From Blastocystis hominis (taxonomy: Eukaryota > Sar > Bigyra > Opalinata > Blastocystidae): a DNA stretch of 64,000 nucleotides. A program made the translations under genes and the position numbers. The notes under the pieces were generated by a model. The model saw only the letters and a program-made list of their open reading frames with translations. It ran no database searches and was not told the DNA's origin. Below, one piece after another: positions 47,479 through 56,873 of this stretch. Each line of letters begins with the position of its first letter. Position 1 is the first letter of the stretch. Location: assembly GCF_000151665.1 (NCBI RefSeq), contig NW_013171816.1, positions 1,374,204 through 1,438,203 of the forward strand, in the 5' to 3' direction.

Positions 47479-48330
47479 TTGGTGTTTGTTACAAAGAGAA
47501 CAAAATGAAAAGTAAATCCGATAATTATTCACCACGTGCGCGTGGAGCTGCATAATCAAAGAATAAGCTACAATCAGCCACATCAACGCAACCAATCGAA
47601 TACCTGCCTCAGGGGAAACATACAGAAGAGCATAATTCTCTTTCTTTTCGACGGTGTAAATCGGAGCGAAAAGACGAAAAATCTTTAAAATCGTTGTTTC
47701 GCAAGTATCTCTCGGAAAACCAAACACGCAAAGTTCAAGCACAGGAAAAACGCATTGTAGAATAGCTTCGAATTTAAAATGGTTTCCATCCCTACATCGA
47801 AAAGGTGTCATTATCGGATATTGCTGGAAATTGTTGTCAACTAAGGAAAGAAGGTTCCCATAGTTCCAGATCCCGCCGCTCGCACGCACCAAACTCGTAT
47901 CTACTTCAGACGGTTGCTTGGTGACCGCACTGAGATTTACCCCCCACCATTTACAATATTCTGCCTCCGACATTGAGGAGAAAGCTTCGACAGACTGCGC
48001 TGTTAGACGAGAACCATATTCCGTCGAACTCGTAGTGTCAATCACAGGAAATTCACCCGCTACCGGCACCACCGATGAGACCTTATTTTGGATAAGATCC
48101 GTAAACGTTTCCTTATCGCAATCGATAAGATAATCCGTTTTCCGATATTTCTCGAGGTATTCCTTATACAGAAATCCATCGCAGTCCTCCTGGATATAAA
48201 ACAACAAGAAGCACGACGAAGTCAAACAGATTTCCAGGAACTCGTACGCAGAACGAGGACTGCATGTATTCCGTAAAAGACTAGAGCGTAACCACACAAC
48301 CCGCACGCAAACAATGATATTGGAAAACAT
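47272..48330 (-). CDS. Unknown membrane protein (3' end uncertain)
   Basis: Not recognised. Up to 352 residues. Features: a hydrophobic N-terminal region, an acidic domain containing WWGVNLSAVTKQPSE, WNYGNLLSLVDNNFQQYP and a Cys-bearing CVFPVLELCVFGFPRDTC, then a membrane helix (LVALMWLIVAYSLIM). An encoded TAA exists at 47272-47274, but the last 70 codons are low-complexity and lie antisense to APC2 coding exons, so the true end is probably near 47490-47520, perhaps polyadenylation-made. No clean octamer was found there. No intron needed. Confidence 0.55.
   Translation of the reverse strand: MFSNIIVCVRVVWLRSSLLRNTCSPRSAYEFLEICLTSSCFLLFYIQEDCDGFLYKEYLEKYRKTDYLIDCDKETFTDLIQNKVSSVVPVAGEFPVIDTTSSTEYGSRLTAQSVEAFSSMSEAEYCKWWGVNLSAVTKQPSEVDTSLVRASGGIWNYGNLLSLVDNNFQQYPIMTPFRCRDGNHFKFEAILQCVFPVLELCVFGFPRDTCETTILKIFRLFAPIYTVEKKENYALLYVSPEAGIRLVALMWLIVAYSLIMQLHAHVVNNYRIYFSFCSLCNKHQNQNSGAVSALNPPRIVHLSASSLQSTNGIPSLHTQLHTPKSNLSPYIYYFPAETASIAETAASPRNSN
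47483..47490 (+). terminator. TGTTTGTT 3'-end motif (APC2)
   Basis: Exact octamer located inside the otherwise open APC2 frame, 4 nt after T47478. Confidence 0.8.
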
Positions 48331-48342
48331 AATCTATACTAC

Positions 48343-48350
48343 AACAAACA
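48343..48350 (-). terminator. TGTTTGTT 3'-end motif (uS13)
   Basis: Exact octamer on the minus strand, 37 nt after the uS13 stop and about 13 bp from the start codon of the neighbouring minus-strand gene. Confidence 0.75.
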
Positions 48351-48387
48351 GGTGCAAAGTTCACAGTGCCTTTCAATCATACTGTTC

Positions 48388-48961
48388 TTACTTCTTGGTG
48401 GAAACACCCACAGACTTGCCGAAGCGGCCAGTGGTCTTGGTGTGCTGTCCACGCACCTTCAGGTTCCAGTAGTGGCGCAGACCACGGTTGGCTCTATGCA
48501 TCACCATCCCCAATTGCTGCTCCTCTACCTCATCTTCTTCAGACGGTTCAGATCCTCACGGAGATTGGCCTGGAGGTTGTTGGAGACCACCTGACGGTAC
48601 TTTCCGGTCTCAACGTCCTTCTGTCTGTTCAGGAACCACTCGGGGATATCGAACTGGAGAGGAGTGCTGATCACAGCAATGAGCTTCTCAATCTCATCGT
48701 TCGACAGCTCTCCGGCACTACACAATGACCAGAACATAGAAAGCTCCTTACCGTCTCGAAATATCGATCTCGGCCTTCTTGCAGACAGCCATGGCGAAAC
48801 GACGACCAATACCCTTGATAGAGGTCAAGGCATAGACGATCTTCTGCTTTCCATCAATGTTAGTGTTCAGAACACGAAGAATGTGCTGGAACTCTCCCTG
48901 GTTAACAAGCGACTACAAAATGCGTTAGGATGGATCTACGATCACTAAAACGACCTACCAT
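48388..48961 (-). CDS. RPS18: Ribosomal protein uS13 (S18)
   Basis: 152 residues, the same length as the human protein. [20 protein letters not shown], then [39 protein letters not shown], and the C-terminal [19 protein letters not shown]. Introns: 48913-48958 (46 nt, directly after the ATG), 48718-48751 and 48494-48528. It sits in the head of the small subunit near the P site. The first intron leaves a one-codon first exon. Confidence 0.96.
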
Positions 48962-49146
48962 ATCGAAAGGTTTCTTAATGAACTTGAATTAGTGAACATC
49001 GGTCGTTGTCTCTACATGTCCGATTCCCGCGGTTTTGCCTCTCATAAACCAATCTAGATTATCTCTATTCAGAAATTACGAATCGAGACTCGATTTGTCT
49101 CGCTTGATACGAAATATAGAAAGGAGAGATTTTGTAGTTTGTTGGG

Positions 49147-50996
49147 ATGTGTCGAGTATTGGGCGTTTTTTTCTTGTTCTTTGTCATTCTTGTCGTATGA
49201 ACTCTATGAAAGCGCTGAATAATAGCATTCGGAAACACACTTTCCAGCCAAATCTGTACTTTTCGTTGACTTTTTGACGACTAGTCCGAACGAAAGCAAG
49301 GACATGAGCTTAGTATCGAAGCTGAAGTGAATGCTGATGGAAGCAGTCGTACCGTGTCCAGACCTTTTGACAAAATTGTAGAAACGCTTATTTTTTGTGA
49401 CATTTAGCACACCCATTCAATTGTTCATAACACATTTTCAGCCAAATTCGAGCAGGGCGAAGAGGAAGGTGTGAGGAAGGTGATGAATCCTCACTATCGA
49501 TTGGTTTTGGCCACAACATTTATTGAAATAAACGTAATTCATCGCAAATCAGTAGTATTTGTAGTCCCCAGAGAAGGACGAGATCCAGCGAAACACTCTA
49601 CGAAATCTGATCGCTCTGGGTCCAAGCGTGCGAATCGTCGTGTTTGCGACCTCCGATCAGTACTTCGCCGAGTTCCACAACGACGTCGATTTTGTGCGCG
49701 AAATGAAGTGCAATCGGTACGGAACGCCGATCTTCCGGTATATGATGATGCACATCGAAACTCACTACTCCTTTGACTATTATGGCTACTGCAACGGCGA
49801 TCTCCTCATCCACTCTTCTCTCCTCTCTGCTCTTGACTTCGTTTCAGGTCAGATCGAGAAGGGTTTGCTGGACCATCGCGTAGGCAATCGCTGATCGAAT
49901 CACGCGAAGGTGTTTCTGGTGGGTCGCCGCACCAACATTTTCGCTCCATTTCCGCAGCTCTCTCGCTCTCAACGCGCACAGAACGATGCGAAAATCGCCG
50001 ACTGCGCCAAGCAGGGCAGTCTTTTCCAATCGGACGCGGAGGACTATTTCGTGTTTACGCAACACACATTCAATTGGCAGTTCATCAAAGACGTGGTGAT
50101 CGGCCGGCCCGGCTACGACAACTACCTCGTCAGCCAAGTGTACCACAACCGAACCAAGATTTCCTTTCTCGACATCACGAACGCGGTGGTCGTGGCGCAC
50201 CAAACCGACGCGGACGGCGTCAAAGCCGGCCATCGCAAAACAAAAGACCGATTTTACAACATGAAACTCATCAAACGCGACTGGAAAAAGGGACGCATCG
50301 AGTACAGCGACTTCGTTCTCGAGCAGTTCCCCGCCGATTCCTTCGCTCTGCGGAGGCGTTTCTACGTCCCGGACGTTTCATTCGACGACTCGTTTCTGCT
50401 GGAAGAGCTGGGCATTCTGCGGAGATTCGTTCGGCCATCCGACGTCTGCGTTGAACTGGCGTCGCGCGTTGTGCGAGGCGTCTTAGCCGAGATGTGTAGG
50501 AAGCTGTATGTTGTGGTATATCGCGATTCGTTCGTTCCGTTGCCGATTGATCGGGGTTTGATCGTAGGGAGATGAAGGTGTCGTTCGATCCCAACAAGGT
50601 TCAGATTTTGTTTGGGGGTGCTGAGTATTTGTAGGAGTTTGGTGAGTTCTTGTGTTTTTTCGTAGAGAGACGGAATTTGAAGAGCGACCCATTTCGACAT
50701 CAAAACAGTTTGCTGGGTATTTGGAGGCGCTGGATCGGATTGAAGAACCGGTTGATGTTGTAATCGATGATGGAAGGTGCAGACCGCAAGCAGCGGACAG
50801 AATGCGAAAGCATCTGCGAGAAAACGGAACCCTTGTGATCCGCGGCGATCGCGCTCATTATAAATTCATTTCTTCGTATTATTCGGTGGTAGCAAAGTTT
50901 TCTTCCACCATGTATCCTGGAAAAGAGTTTTCGGGAATGACTGTGTATAGAAACGATAAGGTAGAGAAGCAAATAGAGTATCCCAAGTGGTGGTAG
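49147..50996 (+). CDS. Type II membrane glycosyltransferase-like protein with methyltransferase-like C-terminus
   Basis: About 537 residues. Signal anchor MCRVLGVFFLFFVILV. The GT-A-like domain has YYGYCNGDLLIHSSLL (acidic motif region), VFLVGRRTNI, SDAEDYFVFT and VIGRPGYDNYLV, a pattern of predicted nucleotide-diphospho-sugar transferases. After a variable linker, the last 120 residues (ILFGGAEYL; VDVVIDDGRCRPQAADRM; NGTLVIRGDRAHYKF) resemble a class I SAM-dependent fold. Introns: 49195-49225, 49256-49284, 49397-49441, 49534-49564, 49880-49909, 50564-50598, 50631-50665. Likely acts in the Golgi lumen on glycans; donor and acceptor unknown. Confidence 0.72.
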
Positions 50997-51003
50997 CTGA
51001 TTG

Positions 51004-51011
51004 TGTTTATT
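51004..51011 (+). terminator. TGTTTATT 3'-end motif (glycosyltransferase)
   Basis: One-base variant octamer 7 nt after the TAG stop. Confidence 0.6.
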
Positions 51012-51062
51012 CTAACAAACAACATTTCAGTTCATTTTTGATACTTCAAATTACGGATAAAA

Positions 51063-52717
51063 ATGGATTCATCTCAATATGGAAACAACCCCATGTATGC
51101 AAGCGGAGTCTATTCCGCGGGGACTCAACCCCAATTCATGGTAACAGGATAATTTTGATATTTGTGACATCCAGGACCCTCAACAATCCTATAGTATCGT
51201 GTACCAAGCACAGCCAGTGCAGATAGCGCAGCAAGCAGAAAACTTGCAGACATCAACCATTCCGTACGCAACACCTGTCTACAGCAATCAGGTGGTGCAG
51301 AATCAGTGGAATCCGGAGAACTCGAATCAGTGTCCTGCGCAGACATCTCCGGTATCTACACCGAAGGAAGGAGAAAACTCCAGGGATAACAAAAAAGCGG
51401 TAGCTGTAAAAGAAAATCTAAAGGAAGTTGGTTCAAAAGTAGTATCGGCGTATGGTGCAATCTGGGTAGTCCACTCCTCTTCTTATTTATTTAGAAAGGG
51501 ATTGGAACGGGAGTTAGAAAGGCGACCACCGCCATGATCCAACGCTCAAAAAAGAAGCAGACATCGGATTTCAAACCGAAAGAGAACGCGATAATCCACC
51601 GCAATCCACCGACTCCTCCCATGCGCTGCTTTGACGACACCTGCGTGTCCATGTTTGAGATCGCGCTCAGTTTAGAAGTACAAAACGCGTTCAAACAGAG
51701 CGACATATCCATCCCTTTTCACCTACCCAGCATCCTTCACTCCACCCCAAGCAATACTTACAGAATCAATGTCCCTCCTTCACTCTCGAAGTCCTCGATC
51801 CCAACAACAAATTCCTCATCGGCCGTGTCGGCAACCTCAAAGTCTACTGCCTGCGCGGCACGCGCACGCCGGTCGATGTGGTGGCGGACTTGCAGGCCGT
51901 TCCGAAGCCGATGAGCATCGGCAATGTCCACAAAGGGTTCTACGATCGCGTCGATGCGATCCTCACGCGATACCCGCCCGAGAACGCCATCACGCGCGTG
52001 CTGATGACGGGACACTCGCTCGGAGGCGGCGGGGCGCATTGCGGGTATCTCATCATGAAGGCGATCTACCCGCAATTGCCGGTCGTCTGCGTGACGTTCG
52101 GCGTGCCCTGCGCGGTGAGCGAGGAAATCATGCGGAGCGTGGAGGAACCGCGGGAGATCGTGAATTTCATCGATGAGGGTGATTACATTCCGTCGATTAC
52201 GATCGGAAAATACACGAGTAGGGCGAGGAGATACGGAAGGCCGTAATGGATAGAGCAGATTCTGAAGTGGATGAGCGTGGACGCGAGCGCGTCCGAATCC
52301 AAGTCCTTCAGTTTCTCGGATCTTTTTGCAATGAATAGCGCGTTGGGAGCTGCAGTGGATGAGCTGTGCCACTACCACCCGATGGGAGTTTATTATTACG
52401 TAGAAACGGAGAGGAAGTGACATGCAGTTGCCATTGCAGTTGAAGAAGTATGTGAAGCGGCCGTTGCGCATTAGAACGGAAGAGCACTTCGACGAAGTGT
52501 TTGAATCGCAGATAAATCGAGGCATATCGAAGTTCTTGTATCATATGGTGAAGACCTATTATGATCGAATGTATTATTATGTCTTGAACGCTTCTCTGGT
52601 AGGAGTGGAGTGGAGAGGAGGGTTGACGTGTAGCCTTGGGACAACTACTCGAAGACAATTCGTTGGTTGAACCCGCTAGAATACAAGAAGATTTTGGAAG
52701 ACGAGAAAGAAGAGTGA
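51063..52717 (+). CDS. Class 3 (fungal-type) lipase-like protein
   Basis: About 479 residues. A Gln/Pro-rich N-terminal part without signal peptide precedes the alpha/beta hydrolase: nucleophile elbow TRVLMTGHSLGGGGAH, acid region VNFIDEGDYIPSI and His in CHYHPMGVYYY, so the Ser-Asp-His triad looks complete. It should hydrolyse glycerolipid esters; localisation unclear. Introns: 51141-51174, 51466-51494, 51705-51757 (AT-AC candidate), 52218-52253, 52400-52427, 52599-52633. It ends YKKILEDEKEE and TGA. Confidence 0.85.
51705..51757 (+). other. Second AT-AC (U12-like) intron candidate, 53 nt
   Basis: Starts ATATCCATCCC, ends GCAATAC, with TCCTTCAC (the same 8-mer as in the intron at 2351) such that 17 nt follow it. 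Splicing joins QNAFKQSD to LQNQCPSFTLEV in frame. GT-AG alternatives from 51678 (53, 74 or 86 nt) also keep frame, so this one is less certain than the first. Confidence 0.45.
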
Positions 52718-52878
52718 TTCTATTTTCTATTTTTGATCGATGTGTTTGGTTTGCACACAAATGTTATCAGAAATATGAAATAGTGCATCCACTCATTTGC
52801 GTGGCTTCTTGCCATTACCACCTTTCTACGATTGAGGTCATATTCACAAATTCTCTTCTATTTCAAAACCCTTTAACC

Positions 52879-53683
52879 ATGGTGGAAATTATGTGGCTCG
52901 GACAGGCTTGCTTCTACATTCGTTGCAACGGAACGAGTGTGGTGCTGGATCCCTACTTCCAGCAGGAGAAGGTGCGTATTTTTGTTTGATCGTCATTCCG
53001 CTAGTGCCCCAACCCCATTCCTGAATGTGTTTATGAGGCTGATTGGCTTCTGGTCTCTCATGCTCACCACGACCACATCGATGACGCCTTCCCCTTGATG
53101 AGAAGAAACCCCAAGATGCGAACGAACGTTTTTATTCCTCTTTGATGCTTGATCGGTAGCTCAGCGTCGAGCTTGGTGAGTACTTCTGCTGCAACGGCTT
53201 CGAAGACCGTGTGCGCAAGATGAACAAGGGTGCCACCGTTCCCATGTCGGGAGGTTTCAAGGTTGCCTTTGTGCATGCTGTACTGGTTTCTTTCTTGTCC
53301 TCACATCGCAGGAGCACTCTTCCGGAATGCGCACTGAGGATGGCAGCTACGTCGGCGGAGAGGCCAACAGCTTCATTCTGTTCACTCCCGATAACCATGT
53401 GATCTACTTCACTGGTGACACTGCTCTTCATGGAGACATGGCGCTCATCAACGAGTACTACAAGCCCGATATTGCTCTGATGTGCATGGGAGGAGACTTC
53501 GCGATGGGTCCTAGCGAGGCTGCGTTCGCTGTGAACCGCTTCTTCACGCACGCGAAGACGGTGGTGCCGATGCACTACGGAACGCAGGGATGCCCCGGTA
53601 CTCCTGAGGAGATGAAGGCGGAGCTGAAGAGAGACGACGTGAACTTCCTGGTCGTGGAGCCTGGCAAGATGTACACCTTGTAA
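52879..53683 (+). CDS. Metallo-beta-lactamase superfamily hydrolase, UlaG/UPF0173-like
   Basis: 235 residues. Starts MVEIMWLGQACFYIRCNG; metal motif LLVSHAHHDHIDD (HxHxDH); later ligands in FVHAEHSSG, YFTGDTALHGDM and VVPMHYGT. Introns 52972-53004, 53128-53159 and 53280-53311 each restore frame. The fold is a soluble Zn-dependent hydrolase; the UlaG group cleaves cyclic esters in bacteria, but the substrate here is unknown. No targeting signal. The family is mainly bacterial, so transfer is possible, yet it now has native introns. Confidence 0.88.
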
Positions 53684-53708
53684 AGGAGCGATTGTATGAC
53701 TGATGGAT

Positions 53709-53716
53709 TGTTTGTT
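53709..53716 (+). terminator. TGTTTGTT 3'-end motif (metallo-hydrolase)
   Basis: Exact octamer 25 nt after the stop. Confidence 0.75.
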
Positions 53717-54324
53717 GAAAGTGAATTGTTTCGTCGGGAAGAGGGAAAGGGGCGCAGCTTCCATCCAGTGAGTAGCCGAATCGGGGCGAACACACAGCGT
53801 TGTTGAGAATTCACCACTCTGTCTTTCTCTCCTCCATTCTAACTGGTACACCTCAAAATCATCTAAGAAAGGAGGTGGGCGTGCGGTTCACGCTAGTTAC
53901 GAGCGAAAAAGAGAGAAGACGAAACAAACAGAACGTATGAGATCGCGTAGGAGACTCGGTGATAATGGTGAAATTCTTGATTGCACAGCGAAATGGTAAG
54001 ATAATCCATTTGTTCGTTTTGAATGCTGATGATTCCACTCCCGCGGGGAATCATGAATATTATGAGATACGACAGAAAGACCACAACTCTTCAGAATTAC
54101 ATTTGTTGTTGAATGTGAATTCGCCCTTTCTGTAGGTTGTTCTTGTGTATGACGTGTGTATTCACAGTGCATAGGTTTGAGAAGCCAAACCAAACAGCAT
54201 CATCACTTTTTCCCCCCATAATAAAATTGATTGCTCTTGAACTACTCTCCGCTTTTTTATTCTGTATTAAGTACGTATCTGCGAAGAAGAGGCCTAATCT
54301 GTGTAGCACTCAATCCTACTGATA
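53717..54324. other. 608-bp intergenic region with one weak small ORF
   Basis: No gene can be supported. One ATG ORF at 53965-54135 (plus) starts MVKFLIAQRNGKIIHLFVLN, resembling the first strand of longin-type proteins, but it ends after 56 codons and I see no spliced continuation. The rest looks non-coding. Confidence 0.3.
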
Positions 54325-55101
54325 ATGGAAGCTATTAGAGTGAATATTGATCCTTGTGTGCAGCGTGAACCCGCGCCAAGTGAGTTTGTGTGTCCTGCCC
54401 AAGAATGCCTTCGTACGATTCCTGCTGATCAAAAGCAAAACCAGAAGCTGATCCGCGAACTGGCCGCTCTTCATACAACCACAGAGCCTAAACTGATCAT
54501 CGTTCCGCGTTTTTTCTTTTTTGTCAACAATATTTCTGGAGCACGGATCAAGTATCAACATGGATCTCGTGACAAGGGAACGTTTGTGAGCACGAAGCAA
54601 GATGCAACGCAGTCCTCTCCCGTCAATTGCCAATTTGAAGAACCGAAAGTTCATCGTTTTTCTTGTCCGTTCGAAGGGTGCACCTACTCAACGACACGAA
54701 ACAGTGACCTCAAGGTGCATATCCGAACGCATACGGGAGAAAAGCCGTATAAGTGTACATATCCTGGTTGCAATTACGCGTCAATCACGAAGTCGATTTT
54801 GAAGACTCACTTGCGAATCCACACTGGCGAGAAGCCTCTTCGCTGCCCTTTTCCTGGCTGCTCTTACCGATCTGCTAGCCATAGTAATCTAAAGGTGCAT
54901 ATCCGGACCCACACGGGAGATAAGCCGTTTCGTTGTTCTTTCCCGAATTGTTCGTTTGCTTCAAGTACGTCGAATGAATTAAATCGACATATGAGAATCC
55001 ATGTTGAAGAGAAAGCCTTTCATTGTGATGTGGCTGGCTGTGGATTTGCTTGCATTAGTCAAAGTGAGTTGCAGAGACATAAGAAGAAGCACAACATTTG
55101 A
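54325..55101 (+). CDS. C2H2 zinc-finger protein, five fingers
   Basis: 258 residues, intronless. Five tandem TFIIIA-type fingers, C-x4-C-x12-H-x3-H, fill the last 150 residues, joined by TGEKP or TGDKP linkers (e.g. HIRTHTGEKPYKC, HLRIHTGEKPLRC); the last linker is degenerate (VEEKAFHC). This linker type signals sequence-specific DNA binding. The N-terminal 110 residues show no domain. Target unknown. Confidence 0.9.
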   Translation: MEAIRVNIDPCVQREPAPSEFVCPAQECLRTIPADQKQNQKLIRELAALHTTTEPKLIIVPRFFFFVNNISGARIKYQHGSRDKGTFVSTKQDATQSSPVNCQFEEPKVHRFSCPFEGCTYSTTRNSDLKVHIRTHTGEKPYKCTYPGCNYASITKSILKTHLRIHTGEKPLRCPFPGCSYRSASHSNLKVHIRTHTGDKPFRCSFPNCSFASSTSNELNRHMRIHVEEKAFHCDVAGCGFACISQSELQRHKKKHNI

Positions 55102-55125
55102 AGTAAAGGATTTCTATGCGAGGAA

Positions 55126-55133
55126 TGTTTGTT
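55126..55133 (+). terminator. TGTTTGTT 3'-end motif (zinc-finger gene)
   Basis: Exact octamer 24 nt after the TGA stop. Confidence 0.75.
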
Positions 55134-55250
55134 TGAGAGACTGAGAGGCAGAAAGAGATTATTGTTGGTACTGTTGGGGGAAAAGAAGGAATAAAAATAA
55201 TCTTTAGTGGTTACTGGAAAGGGTAATTCTTCACTACTTGGGAGCAGGAT

Positions 55251-56627
55251 ATGAAAATAAGAGCAGTAACGTGCTTTGTTACAATTCGGAAAAATGATGA
55301 CATAAACTCTATTCGTGAAAAGATCCAGCAGGCTTGCGAGGTCAACAAATTCATTTCGGACCGGCTGGAAGACAAGAATTGGGAGGTTTTTGGAATTGTG
55401 TGCTCACGAGTCTAGGTCCAAACAGTGCGCATCGTGACGAATTCTTTTGAAGATTACTGCGATTGCACGAACTCCCAAGCCACTTTTGAGCGAATTCAAG
55501 CCATTGTGAATGTAGCTAAGGGTTTTCGTTTTGCTCGGAATTAAGTTTAGCAAACCGCGTGTTTTTCTTCCATATTGGGAACTCCCGCACTGTAGCTGGG
55601 ACCCAACTTCTTCCCCGTTTGCTCAGTATCCACCCTTCGTTGTCTGCCTGCACCACCATTGACGACTCGTTTGACAAGGAATCGCAAGAGCTCATCTCTG
55701 CCTGCGTTCAGAGTATTTGCCCAGCGCTCCCCTAACCTTTCGATGTGTTCCAGATCAGCCAGCTCAACCAGGGGACCGGGAACTTCAACTACACGATCGA
55801 CTCCCACGTGAAGCCGTACTGTCCGTTCTTCCCAGGCAGCTACGGCTCCGCAGACCACGACTGGCCGCGCGTGTCGATCGCGACGGAGAACGGCGACGAT
55901 CTGGTTCGGATCCTGGACGCGGAAGAGAAATCGATGGAGGACGTGTCGGTGTTCTTCAATTCGCAGTTCCAGCGCATCGAAGAGATCGTCCAGGAGGCGG
56001 TGAACTCGCTGAACAGCATGAGCGGCGTGTACGTGGAGTACAAAGGGCTGGACACGTCTTTCAATCCCGGTTCGCTTCTCCCTTGCTCTGCGCTCACTTC
56101 CAGGCCTTTCGTCGACGTCCTCGCTGGTCAACGCGCTCGAGCAGTACAACAGTCACCGCAACTACAAGAAGTTCCGGTTCGGAGACAGCGGGAGCTTGAT
56201 GCTGGTGCGTCGCCTCACGTCGATCGCGCAGACGATGCAGGTGAAACGCGTGGGCTACTGCGGAATGATGCTCCCCGTGCTGGAAGACTGCGTGCTGGCC
56301 GAGCGGTGGACCGAGCGACGGCTGAACAGCACGATGTTGATGGCTCTCGTGGGGGTGGGGAGTGGGTTTGATGTAGTCCGCAGTGTGTGGAGTGGGGATT
56401 GACACCATGCCGCTGCCCAATACTGCCTATGCGAAACCGATGTTGATTCAGGCGATTATCGAAGATGTGATTGCGTTGGCGAGTGTAGGGATCGTGACAA
56501 GTCTCCATTGGGTAGAAATGGGACAAACCTCTTTCTTGCCGTATCTTTATCGCCCCCGACACGGAGGATTGCGGACTAACGAAGTTTGCCAGCCCGCATC
56601 TCTGCAATTGTCGTGTATACGATTTTT
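55251..56627 (+). CDS. UPF0210 / DUF711 family protein
   Basis: About 391 residues. MKIRAVTCFVTIRKNDD and VQTVRIVTNSFEDY open it as in bacterial and archaeal UPF0210; later come YCPFFPGSYG, VKRVGYCGMMLPVLEDC and CGVGIDTMPLPNTA, the strongest family block. Function unproven; the fold is related to glycyl-radical-type enzymes. Introns: 55386-55415, 55522-55550, 55706-55753 (48 nt, frame-preserving, contains a TAA), 56070-56103, 56349-56376, 56485-56515. No encoded stop in frame at the family's usual end; T56627 (codon position 1) is 4 nt before TGTTTGTT, giving ...CRVYDF and UAA. Confidence 0.85.
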
Positions 56628-56631
56628 GGGG

Positions 56632-56639
56632 TGTTTGTT
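56632..56639 (+). terminator. TGTTTGTT 3'-end motif (UPF0210)
   Basis: Exact octamer; T|GGGG|TGTTTGTT spacing to the last coding T. Confidence 0.8.
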
Positions 56640-56873
56640 TCATACGTTGTCTATTTGGAACCTAAACTAGTTTTCGCAAATGAAGCTCTTGTGAATTGCG
56701 TTTTCCTACAGAAATAATCTGGAGTTGGGAAGTGGTTCTTCGTTCGATCTCGACACGGTCCCTCTTTTTACCAACGCTACCACAATGTACTAGGAACTCA
56801 TCAATGCAATATGAAGTGTAAAATCGCAAGTTCCAATGAATACAGAAATGATCCTAATTTTCTGGATTTCCAG

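Noticed and set aside
53965-54135. Longin-like small gene
   Set aside because: The first strand looks plausible, but no second exon or domain continuation was found.
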